DNA from: Marinagarivorans cellulosilyticus
GTDB lineage: Bacteria; Pseudomonadota; Gammaproteobacteria; Pseudomonadales; Cellvibrionaceae
Direction: 5' to 3'
DNA: 64,000 nt
Assembly (NCBI RefSeq): GCF_021655555.1
Contig: NZ_AP023086.1
Span: 5,247,068 to 5,311,067 of the forward strand
The notes beneath the pieces were generated by a model. It was not told the DNA's origin. It did no database searches and was given only the letters and a program-made list of their open reading frames with translations. Positions 26,398-33,936 of the stretch are shown here, piece after piece (within the stretch, counting starts at the first letter, position 1; each line of letters opens with the position of its first letter). The position numbers and the translations under genes are program-made.

Positions 26398-26934
26398 TTA
26401 TGAGTTCATGGCTTCAGCCAATTTAGCCAAACGGCCTTTGACTGAACCATCGATTACGGTATCACCCGCGCGAATTACGGCGCCGCCTATTAGGCTCTTG
26501 TCGATACTGCTTTCAAGAGTCACGACACGATCGAGCTTCTTCGTTAAAGCAATAACCAATTGAGATTGTGTTTCAGCTGATATTTCAAAAGCTGTGGTCA
26601 CTTCTACATTGATCGCTTTTTCGAGCTGCGATTTGAGGTCGATAAATAGGGTTTGGATAAATGGCAATAAAGCCAAGCGCTTATTTTCGGCGAGGACACT
26701 AACAAAGTTTTTGAACTTGTCGCTAAGCTCGCTACCGCAGACATCGGCAAATGCAGCGCTTTTTTGCGCTGCAGTTAAACCGGGGGCTGCCAGCAGTTGC
26801 TTAACCTTAGGCTCGCTTGCTACGGCTGCTGCGACTACTAGTGCTTGGGCCCACTCATTGAGTTGGCTGTCTGCACGAGCAGATTCGAAAGCGGCGCGAG
26901 CGTAAGGACGTGCGAGCGTGGTTAATTCTGCCAT
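26398..26934 (-). CDS. atpH: F1Fo ATP synthase subunit delta
   Basis: 178 residues: N-terminal helical bundle (LARPYARAAFESA) and a C-terminal domain ending in the conserved DGSVKGRLAKLAEAM pattern. Links F1 to the b-dimer of the peripheral stalk. 12 bp after atpF. Confidence 0.97.
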   Translation of the reverse strand: MAELTTLARPYARAAFESARADSQLNEWAQALVVAAAVASEPKVKQLLAAPGLTAAQKSAAFADVCGSELSDKFKNFVSVLAENKRLALLPFIQTLFIDLKSQLEKAINVEVTTAFEISAETQSQLVIALTKKLDRVVTLESSIDKSLIGGAVIRAGDTVIDGSVKGRLAKLAEAMNS

Positions 26935-26946
26935 AACAGTCTCCGC

Positions 26947-27417
26947 TTATAGCTCTGCGGCTAGTTTGTCGAGCATGGCGCTATGTGCACTAGCATCAAC
27001 ACTGCTACCAAGAATTTTCTCGGCGCCAGCGATGGCCAATACAGAGACTTTGCCACGAAGCTCTTCGCGCGCTTGACTCACTTCACGATCAACTTCTGCA
27101 CCTGCAGCCGTTTTAATTCGCTCAGCTTCCACTTGCGCTTGGGCTTTAGCTTCTTCAACGATTTGGCTTGCACGCTTATTCGCCTGCTCAACAATCGCTG
27201 AGGCTTGCTCTTTCGCTTCGCGAAGTTGCTTGCCAGCTTGCTCTTTTGCTAACTCTAAGTCTTTATCGGCTCTTTCGGCATCTTCTAAGCCTTTAGCAAT
27301 ACGTTGCTCACGTGTTTCCATAACCCCGATAAGCGCAGGCCATACAAACTTCATACAAAAAAGCACGAAAGCAATAAAGGTAATAGATTGACCGATTAGC
27401 GTTAGGTTGATATTCAC
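26947..27417 (-). CDS. atpF: F1Fo ATP synthase subunit b
   Basis: 156 residues: one N-terminal membrane helix (about 6-26), then a long highly charged coiled coil rich in Ala, Glu, Lys (peripheral stalk). The start MNINLTLIGQ is the family start, and here the codon is GTG. Typical length for gammaproteobacterial AtpF. Confidence 0.96.
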   Translation of the reverse strand: MNINLTLIGQSITFIAFVLFCMKFVWPALIGVMETREQRIAKGLEDAERADKDLELAKEQAGKQLREAKEQASAIVEQANKRASQIVEEAKAQAQVEAERIKTAAGAEVDREVSQAREELRGKVSVLAIAGAEKILGSSVDASAHSAMLDKLAAEL

Positions 27418-27467
27418 ACCAACACCTCTTGCGTTAATTTGTTGATAAAAGTCAGTTCAACCAACAA

Positions 27468-27713
27468 TTAAGCAGCGATGCCAGGCGCGACAACGAAGAT
27501 CAAGTACATGCCGATACCTACGCCGATCATTGGAACCGCATCCAAAAGACCTGCCATAAGGAACATTTTGCCTTGTAACTGAGGCGCTTGCTCTGGCTGA
27601 CGCGCAGCGCCTTCCAAAAGCTTACCACCCAAAGAACCGAAACCGATCGCGGTACCCAAGGCGCCCAAACCGATCAAAAGTGCTGCTGCTATGTAAACCA
27701 ACGATGCTGCCAT
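27468..27713 (-). CDS. atpE: F1Fo ATP synthase subunit c
   Basis: 81 residues forming two membrane helices joined by the RQPEQ polar loop (GAARQPEQAPQL). The proton-binding carboxylate lies in the second helix (GLLDAVPMIGVG, an Asp in LLDA). The absence of the Na+ ligand set (no Gln in helix 1 or Glu-Thr/Ser in helix 2) points to H+ coupling. Preceded by a long AT-rich leader. Confidence 0.97.
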   Translation of the reverse strand: MAASLVYIAAALLIGLGALGTAIGFGSLGGKLLEGAARQPEQAPQLQGKMFLMAGLLDAVPMIGVGIGMYLIFVVAPGIAA

Positions 27714-27730
27714 TGTTTTATCTCCAAGTA

Positions 27731-27758
27731 AGTTAAAAATGAAAAGTTAAAAATGAAA
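27731..27758. repeat. 14-bp tandem duplication in the atpE leader
   Basis: AGTTAAAAATGAAA occurs twice back to back, between the atpB stop and the atpE start. It may be a simple slippage duplication; it keeps the leader A/T-rich and unstructured. Confidence 0.7.
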
Positions 27759-27779
27759 AAACGAACAAAAAAAGAACTT

Positions 27780-27801
27780 GAAGGCTGCTGTTGCAGCCTT
27801 C
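27780..27801 (-). terminator. Intercistronic hairpin between atpB and atpE
   Basis: Perfect 9-bp stem GAAGGCTGC / GCAGCCTTC with a 4-nt loop directly after the atpB stop. On the minus strand a T-rich run begins five nucleotides later. It may act as a leaky terminator or as an mRNA processing/stability element setting subunit stoichiometry. Confidence 0.5.
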
Positions 27802-27808
27802 AGCAAAC

Positions 27809-28723
27809 TTAGTGGTCTTCGCCAGTATCATGCGCCATTGCCATGTATACCGTCGTTAATACCATAAAGACGAACGCTTGTAAGGTAATAACCAAGATGT
27901 GGAATACAGCCCAACCCCACTGCAGAACACCGGCAAATAGCCCGAGTATTGCGCCCGCACCAAACATAATGGCGATCAGAATAAAGATCATTTCACCGGC
28001 ATACATGTTTCCGAATAACCGCAAGCCTAACGAGATAGGTTTAGCGATAAGCGAAACAGTTTCCAGAATGAAGTTCACTGGGATCAAGAATATATCGATG
28101 TAAATTTTGCCGCTGTGGAAGGGGTGTAAGGTCAATTCTTTGATGAAACCTACAATACCTTTCTCTTTTATAGAGAACAAAATCATGAAGATAAACACGG
28201 TTAACGCCATGCCTAATGTGGCGTTTGGATCGGTAGTTGGAACCACCTTGAAGAATAAATGGTCATCGCCTGAGATCTTAGCAGCAGCCATCGGCAACCA
28301 ATCTACAGGGATCAAATCCATCAAGTTCATCATAAAAACCCATGCAAAGATGGTTAAACCCATCGGTGCAATTAGCTTATTTTTATGATGGAAGGTGTCT
28401 TTGACCGTGTTGTTAACAAACTCAACCACAAGCTCAACAAAGCTTTGCAGCCCTGTCGGTTTGCCTGTACTTGCATTTTTAGCAACACGCCAAAAAATCA
28501 GGCTGAATAAGGCGCCCAAAACGAGCCCCCAACCTAATGTGTCTAAATGGAAACACCAAAAACCCATATCGGCAGCCTCTTGTGAGCTATGCGCGATCAC
28601 CCATGAATCTTCTGTAACAGAAGAACCATCGGCACGCACATAACCAGCAGGAAGTTTGCCGTATGCTAAGTTTTGTAAGTGGTGTTGAATATAATCCGTA
28701 GAGGTAAGAGCTTCACTCGCCAT
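27809..28723 (-). CDS. atpB: F1Fo ATP synthase subunit a
   Basis: 304 residues with five to six membrane helices. The essential Arg is in SLGLRLFGNMYAGEMI, and the C-terminal helix contains LQAFVFMVLTTVYM, both family signatures. Forms the proton half-channels against the c-ring. The soluble N-terminal part (about 75 residues before the first helix) is longer than in E. coli, as usual for marine relatives. Confidence 0.98.
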   Translation of the reverse strand: MASEALTSTDYIQHHLQNLAYGKLPAGYVRADGSSVTEDSWVIAHSSQEAADMGFWCFHLDTLGWGLVLGALFSLIFWRVAKNASTGKPTGLQSFVELVVEFVNNTVKDTFHHKNKLIAPMGLTIFAWVFMMNLMDLIPVDWLPMAAAKISGDDHLFFKVVPTTDPNATLGMALTVFIFMILFSIKEKGIVGFIKELTLHPFHSGKIYIDIFLIPVNFILETVSLIAKPISLGLRLFGNMYAGEMIFILIAIMFGAGAILGLFAGVLQWGWAVFHILVITLQAFVFMVLTTVYMAMAHDTGEDH

Positions 28724-28782
28724 AGTTAATTCAAAGTTTCAAAGTTAAAAAACTGGTTTTGCGCTAGTTTTACGCTCGCGAT

Positions 28783-29214
28783 CTATCGACCAGCGGAGCC
28801 ACTAACAGCAGCACAACCTTTGCTAACGAACATCGCAACCACTAGGTGGGCGGGAATCATCAAACAAAAGCCTGCAAATAAAGCGGATACTATTAAAGGT
28901 TTTACAAAGACAAAAACCAATGCAAAACCCATTGCCATTAAAGATAACTTGCTTGCTTGCCCCCAATAAAAAGACCGGGCCATTAAAGCCACCTGCTGAC
29001 TCCCTTTATAGCGAAAAGCATATAAAGTGAAGTACAAGGTCGGCAAAGCAAAAATTAAGCATCCCCAAAAAGCTGATTTCGCCACTTGAGCCCCCCAGTA
29101 CCCCGCAACCGCGGTTAATACCAAGCAAGAAACAGATAAGCCAGCAAACACTACTAATAAAGGACGCTGCACTTGCTCACCTATTTTCAACAAACACCCT
29201 ACCTTAAAGACCAA
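28783..29214 (-). CDS. atpI: ATP synthase subunit I (assembly factor)
   Basis: 143 residues with four hydrophobic helices and a weakly conserved sequence, as expected for AtpI, which helps assemble the c-ring. First gene of the operon, 59 bp upstream of atpB. No ATG exists near the 5' end: the frame opens with TTG at 29214, and further TTG codons follow at residues 8-9 (with GGTAGGG upstream), so the start is uncertain. Identity rests on position plus the membrane profile. Confidence 0.85.
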   Translation of the reverse strand: MVFKVGCLLKIGEQVQRPLLVVFAGLSVSCLVLTAVAGYWGAQVAKSAFWGCLIFALPTLYFTLYAFRYKGSQQVALMARSFYWGQASKLSLMAMGFALVFVFVKPLIVSALFAGFCLMIPAHLVVAMFVSKGCAAVSGSAGR

Positions 29215-29817
29215 CCAAACAGTAAGAATCTACATTATGACGGTGGTTAAAATTTGGGCGACTCAAAAAGCGCGGGAATTATAGAGTTTATGCGGTCGCT
29301 ATTCAACAGCTGACTTCACGCAAAGCCAAACTTTCAACCACTAGCCAAAAACCGTACACCCTATGGCCCTGACCAAACTACGTTTACCAAGAAGCTATTT
29401 TTGATCACCTTACGCCCATTTATGGCAAATATTAGGCGCCACAACTGCATTGATGTTGCTTTCAACTTGTGGTGAAATCCGCTTTCGGCGCCAACAGTGG
29501 CGTGACGCATTCACCATTTTAATGCTGGATAGGCGTGTTTTTGTCCTAATTTGCGACAGATTTCTGGTTTAAGCTGTGGTTATACGTGCCGATCTCACGC
29601 ACAATAGCCACAGCTGATCCTGCACGCGATTGCACCTCTACATAAATCATTGGTGTAGAAAGCATCTTATAGGTTGTAGGTGCAATAGCTCGAAACGAAC
29701 ATTTTTTGCACAATGTGATTTGGTTTTACGCACGGTAGCCCAAAATCAGGCATCATCCACTTTGTGCCGCAACAATAATTCAATGTGTTCCAGAAAGGTG
29801 AACACGGAGGAAGAGGA
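29215..29817. other. 603-bp divergent intergenic region, atp operon promoter side
   Basis: Separates atpI (minus) from a lipoprotein gene (plus). It must hold the atp operon promoter. I see no convincing gene, tRNA or strong hairpin; a short frame at 29630-29821 has an unlikely Cys/Asn-rich composition. Confidence 0.55.
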
Positions 29818-31008
29818 ATGATCAAGAAATACCGTAACGCGCTCTTAGCTGCTGCAGTGGCCTCTGTTGCTGTTGGCTGTGGTGGTGGGGACGATAATGG
29901 AGGTGAAAACCCCCTAGAAAACCCTAATTTAGTTGGAAACCTCACCGAAGGTACTGGTGATCCCAATACTCACAGAGCCATAGCCCAGCTTTTAGGCGGT
30001 GCTTTTTACCAGCTTATCGGAACAACATCTACAGTCTTCGAATCTCTAGCAACGGTTACCGATTCCGAGGGTACTATTGGCAAGGTTTTAGCCCCTATTG
30101 CAGCTGGCAACACAACAACAGCTAAAGCAAGCGGCGTGTCTGCTGAGACTGGAGCAGATTGTTCACTCGGAGGCCGCGCTGAATTTAAAGTTGAACTTGA
30201 TTTTGATGGTGCATTTGCAGATCTAAGCTCACTTGATGTACTTGCCGAGCAGCCCATTGATGCAGGCATTGAATTATCCTATACAGAATGTAACGAGCCT
30301 AAGCACGTTTCGTACACTAGTGACGGTGACACTGCTACAACTGATGCCCCAGTCTTAGAAACTGATGATGAAGGCAATATCATCAACAATATATTAGATG
30401 GTGTTTTCGCTGTTAATTTGCGCTCGACTACCGGTAGTGCAGCTAACGAGAAGGACTATGCGTTAACCAGCTCTATCGAAATGAAAGATTATTTCATACA
30501 ACGTTATAGCGAAGGTTCAACTGCAACCCGACCTAACGTGCTCAATGGAGCAATTGATTTATCATTGGTGACTACAGATGGCACCGACTACCTACTGTCA
30601 ATGTCTAGCAACACAGCTAACAACAACAAAGAAACCGGTGGATTCGTAAGATCTTCGATATTGGCAGAGGGCCAAGTAGAGCTGGATGAGGACTTCGATT
30701 TTCAAACTTATGACCTTAAGGTGGACGTTACCCTTCGCAACTATAAAGAGCTTGCAGATGGTAACTACCAAGTTTACACCAACCAAAATTTAGTCCGCAC
30801 CGCGTCTGATGCTGGCACTGAATCTTTGATGGGAATATTGCCACAACCTAGTGCTGGCGAATTAGCTATTAGCATGAACGATGGTAGTCAAGGCATTGCG
30901 ACTGTTACGCCAACTGGACTTCATATTGTGACAACAGAAGCAGATGGTTCGACTAGCGAAGTCACTTGCTCTTGGGATGACGTTAATAACGATAAATGCG
31001 GTGAGTAA
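29818..31008 (+). CDS. Predicted lipoprotein of unknown function
   Basis: 396 residues from the ATG at 29818, which is preceded by a strong GGAGGAAGAGG ribosome-binding site; an upstream ATG at 29785 lacks one. The signal peptide ends with the lipobox VAVGC, followed by GGGDDNGG, a typical outer-membrane-directed start (no Asp at +2). The mature part is acidic, rich in Thr/Ser/Asp, with four or so Cys that may pair (ADCSLGG, YTECNEP, EVTCSW, DKCGE). No family recognised. Followed 64 bp later by a predicted outer-membrane barrel protein with a terminator between them. Confidence 0.8.
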   Translation: MIKKYRNALLAAAVASVAVGCGGGDDNGGENPLENPNLVGNLTEGTGDPNTHRAIAQLLGGAFYQLIGTTSTVFESLATVTDSEGTIGKVLAPIAAGNTTTAKASGVSAETGADCSLGGRAEFKVELDFDGAFADLSSLDVLAEQPIDAGIELSYTECNEPKHVSYTSDGDTATTDAPVLETDDEGNIINNILDGVFAVNLRSTTGSAANEKDYALTSSIEMKDYFIQRYSEGSTATRPNVLNGAIDLSLVTTDGTDYLLSMSSNTANNNKETGGFVRSSILAEGQVELDEDFDFQTYDLKVDVTLRNYKELADGNYQVYTNQNLVRTASDAGTESLMGILPQPSAGELAISMNDGSQGIATVTPTGLHIVTTEADGSTSEVTCSWDDVNNDKCGE

Positions 31009-31034
31009 TCATTAGCTTTTTATTTTAAAAATTT

Positions 31035-31058
31035 AAGCTCGCTTTAGCGGGCTTTTTT
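31035..31058 (+). terminator. Terminator of the 29818 lipoprotein gene
   Basis: AAGCTCGC / GCGGGCTT stem (one wobble) with TTTA loop followed by a T run, 26 bp after the stop codon. Confidence 0.88.
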
Positions 31059-31072
31059 CGTTTAAGGCATAT

Positions 31073-31900
31073 ATGAAAAAAATTTGGTTACCACTTTTTA
31101 CCGCTTTTCTATCGACAGTTTATAGCTCAGCCTATGCTGAAAAATCTGACCATAGTATTGCCATAGCGTTAGGCCAGCTCGACTTCTCATGGAAAGAATT
31201 TGATATAAATGATGATTTTTTTGACCCCACTTATGTCGAGGTTGTTGATGAAAGCGGTGATTTAAACACAATCCACCTAACTTATACCTATGAAAAGGAA
31301 GATCATCACTTCTCGACCCAACTGTCACGCTCTAGTGGATCAGTAAATTATTACGGTAGGATTATTAGAGATACGGCAGAAGATCTTTGGGATTATTCCA
31401 CTACTGATTATGATATGACGACACTAGAAGCCAGCTACGGTAAGTATTTTGATGTGGACTATATCAAACCATTTGCCGCTATTTTAGGTGGTTATACTGA
31501 GCGAGAAAGAACAATAAATGGTAATCCTAACTTTATAACTCCATATCCGACCGGAAATGAAGATATGAGTTTTTACTATTGGGGCCTACTACTCGATGTT
31601 GAGCTTTTTTCTTGGAATAATTTATCGCTGAATGTCGGCGCCGAATACAACCGAGGCGTAAAAACCAAACAGACAGTTTCCTCTGAAGGGGAAGAAGACT
31701 ACACGTTAAAACTAAAGCCTTTAATATCTAGAAAACTGCTTACTTCATTACACTATAGCTTTTTAAATGACTGGAAAGCATCTTTGCTCTTGGAACTAAC
31801 AAAGTCAACGATGAAAAAGAGCAGAGAGGAAAAACCTTACCAGCCTGACTCCGAAGAGGACCATAGTTACCTAGGACTGCGCCTACAAAAAACGTTCTAA
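31073..31900 (+). CDS. Predicted outer-membrane beta-barrel protein
   Basis: 275 residues. A signal peptide (to AYA, about residue 22) is followed by alternating strands with aromatic girdles (SIAIALGQLDFSW, TLEASYGKYF, LSLNVGAEYNRG, ASLLLELTKS) and a C-terminal Phe (YLGLRLQKTF), the outer-membrane insertion signal. Predicted 10-12 strands. No named family recognised. Its start is only 14 bp after the upstream terminator, and the stop overlaps the convergent topB gene by 4 bp. Probably functionally paired with the lipoprotein before it, but that is only by adjacency. Confidence 0.72.
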   Translation: MKKIWLPLFTAFLSTVYSSAYAEKSDHSIAIALGQLDFSWKEFDINDDFFDPTYVEVVDESGDLNTIHLTYTYEKEDHHFSTQLSRSSGSVNYYGRIIRDTAEDLWDYSTTDYDMTTLEASYGKYFDVDYIKPFAAILGGYTERERTINGNPNFITPYPTGNEDMSFYYWGLLLDVELFSWNNLSLNVGAEYNRGVKTKQTVSSEGEEDYTLKLKPLISRKLLTSLHYSFLNDWKASLLLELTKSTMKKSREEKPYQPDSEEDHSYLGLRLQKTF

Positions 31901-33858
31901 GCTCTGGCCGACGAGCGCGCTTTTTGGCTTTGTCTGCTTTTTGAAGGTACTGTTTTTTTCCTTTTAAAAGTACGGCGCTTATTCGCTGTCGTACTTTTTA
32001 ACCCTGAAAACTTTGCGGCCTCTACAGCTTGCATCATTGCGGGAAGTTGGTCGCCCAATTCAGCCATAAAACCGGTGTAACTTGCCTGTTTCTGAGCTAT
32101 ATCATTAAGCTTAGACTCCCATTCAGCCGTCATATCCGGGGTTGTGGCCTTGCTGGGCAAGCTCGCAATTAACGCCCTGCCTGCCTCTGTGGATAACAGA
32201 GTTTTCCCTTGTCGTAAAATAAACCCCCGCAGCACTAATAAATCTAAAATTCCGGCTCGTGTCGCTTCTGTACCTAGGCCATCAGTCTCTTTTAGAATTT
32301 TCCGTATATTGATATCTTTAACATAACGGGCAATACCAGTCATTGCTGTTATTAGGCTAGCATCGGTAAAAGCTTTAGGCGGCGATGTCTTTTTTTCTAC
32401 AACTTCGCCACACTCACACAGTAGCCCATCACCAACCTTAAGAGCTGGCAAATACTCGGCAGTATGCCGATCTTCTTTGGGCTCTTTTTTATTCACAGGG
32501 AACAACTCTTTCCAGCCGTTATCCACAACGCATTTAGCTTTTGCCACAAACTCTCCTGTTTTTATTTTGACCTTTACCTGTGTTTCATCATATTTATGAA
32601 TAGGGTAAAACTGTGCAATATATTGCCTGGCAACTAACTCGTACACATTAGCCTCTTGTTCTGTTAACTGAACACGCTGTAGTTTTCGCTGGGTTGGAAT
32701 AATGGCGTGGTGAGCTGTTACGTTTTTATCATTCCAAGCTTTACTCTTTAGTGATAAATCTGCGCCCGTACAAGCACTTTGTAACGCACTCGCATTTTGC
32801 TTTACCGCCTGTAAAACATCGGCAGCTTCTTTATAGTGGTCCTTCGGCAAGTAACGGCAATCCGAGCGAGGATAGGTAATTAGCTTGTGTTTTTCATACA
32901 GGGTTTGGCATACATCTAACACAGCTTTTGCGGTTAAACCAAATCGTTTCGAGGCATCCACTTGCAGGCTAGAAAGGCTATAGGGTAGGGGGACGCCCTG
33001 CGATTTACGCTGCTTTTTTACATCCGTAACTGCGCCGTTCTGCCCTGTAATTCTTGCAGCGACATTCTCGGCCAACGGTTTAGATAACAACCGGCCTTCT
33101 TCGTCACAATATTGTTCACAAGCTTTGCTCGGTAGCCATTTCGCATAAAAGCTTTCCTGTTTAGCTGTTTGTAATTTTGCAAAAACCTCGTAAAAGTCTT
33201 TGCTTACAAAATTAGCTATTTCCGCATCTCGCGCCACCACCAAGCCCAAAATTGGCGTTTGCACTCGCCCAACCGATAACACCCCCTGAAAGCCTTGCTG
33301 CTGGCCCTTCAAGCTGCACAAACGCGTCATGTTAATACCATACAGCCAATCAGCGCGCGAGCGCGCCAAAGCAGAAGAAGATAGCGCCGAGAACTCTCGG
33401 TTATCCTTAAGTTGGGTTAAAGCTTTAGCAATAGCCGATGTATTTAAATCGTTGATTAAACAGCGCTGAACCGGCTTGCCGTTTTTGGTCGCACCCGCGT
33501 AATTAAGTACCTCATCAACCAATAGCTGGCCCTCACGATCTGGGTCGCCAACATGCACTATCGAAGATGCTTTTTTTATTAGTTTTATTAATATCGTTAA
33601 CTGCTTGCGAGTTTTAGGTTTCGGCTGGTACTGCCAGCAGCTAGGGAGTATAGGCAGGTGCTCTAGACGCCACTTTTTAAATTCTGGGTTGTAATGTTCT
33701 GGCTGGGCCAACTCCAACAAATGACCAATACACCAACTCACCACATCACCATTAGCCAAGGTAATGTAACCATCTTCTTTTGCAGAAGTTGATTTAGACG
33801 GCAATGCCGTAGCTAATGCGCGTGCTAGACTGGGTTTTTCGGCGATGTATAACTTCAT
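31897..33858 (-). CDS. topB: DNA topoisomerase III
   Basis: 653 residues, type IA topoisomerase. N-terminal Toprim domain (KLYIAEKPSLARALA ... HVGDPDREGQLLVDE with the acidic DxDxE-type metal site). The active-site Tyr329 lies in LITYPRSDCRYL. The QGVLSVGRVQTPIL motif of the family is intact. The C terminus is a short basic tail (KRRTFKRKK). Decatenates DNA and resolves recombination intermediates. No RecQ partner nearby. Convergent with the barrel gene and divergent from glnE. Confidence 0.95.
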   Translation of the reverse strand: MKLYIAEKPSLARALATALPSKSTSAKEDGYITLANGDVVSWCIGHLLELAQPEHYNPEFKKWRLEHLPILPSCWQYQPKPKTRKQLTILIKLIKKASSIVHVGDPDREGQLLVDEVLNYAGATKNGKPVQRCLINDLNTSAIAKALTQLKDNREFSALSSSALARSRADWLYGINMTRLCSLKGQQQGFQGVLSVGRVQTPILGLVVARDAEIANFVSKDFYEVFAKLQTAKQESFYAKWLPSKACEQYCDEEGRLLSKPLAENVAARITGQNGAVTDVKKQRKSQGVPLPYSLSSLQVDASKRFGLTAKAVLDVCQTLYEKHKLITYPRSDCRYLPKDHYKEAADVLQAVKQNASALQSACTGADLSLKSKAWNDKNVTAHHAIIPTQRKLQRVQLTEQEANVYELVARQYIAQFYPIHKYDETQVKVKIKTGEFVAKAKCVVDNGWKELFPVNKKEPKEDRHTAEYLPALKVGDGLLCECGEVVEKKTSPPKAFTDASLITAMTGIARYVKDINIRKILKETDGLGTEATRAGILDLLVLRGFILRQGKTLLSTEAGRALIASLPSKATTPDMTAEWESKLNDIAQKQASYTGFMAELGDQLPAMMQAVEAAKFSGLKSTTANKRRTFKRKKTVPSKSRQSQKARSSARA

Positions 33859-33936
33859 ACTGGAAACCTAAAGCAATTGACTGGTTAAGTGTACAGTACA
33901 ATTAAATGGTTTGCGCAAGAATAAAAGAGCATATTA

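Noticed and set aside
29630..29821. 63-residue frame overlapping the start of the 29818 lipoprotein gene
   Set aside because: Poor composition and conflict with the strong ribosome-binding site and lipobox of the overlapping gene.
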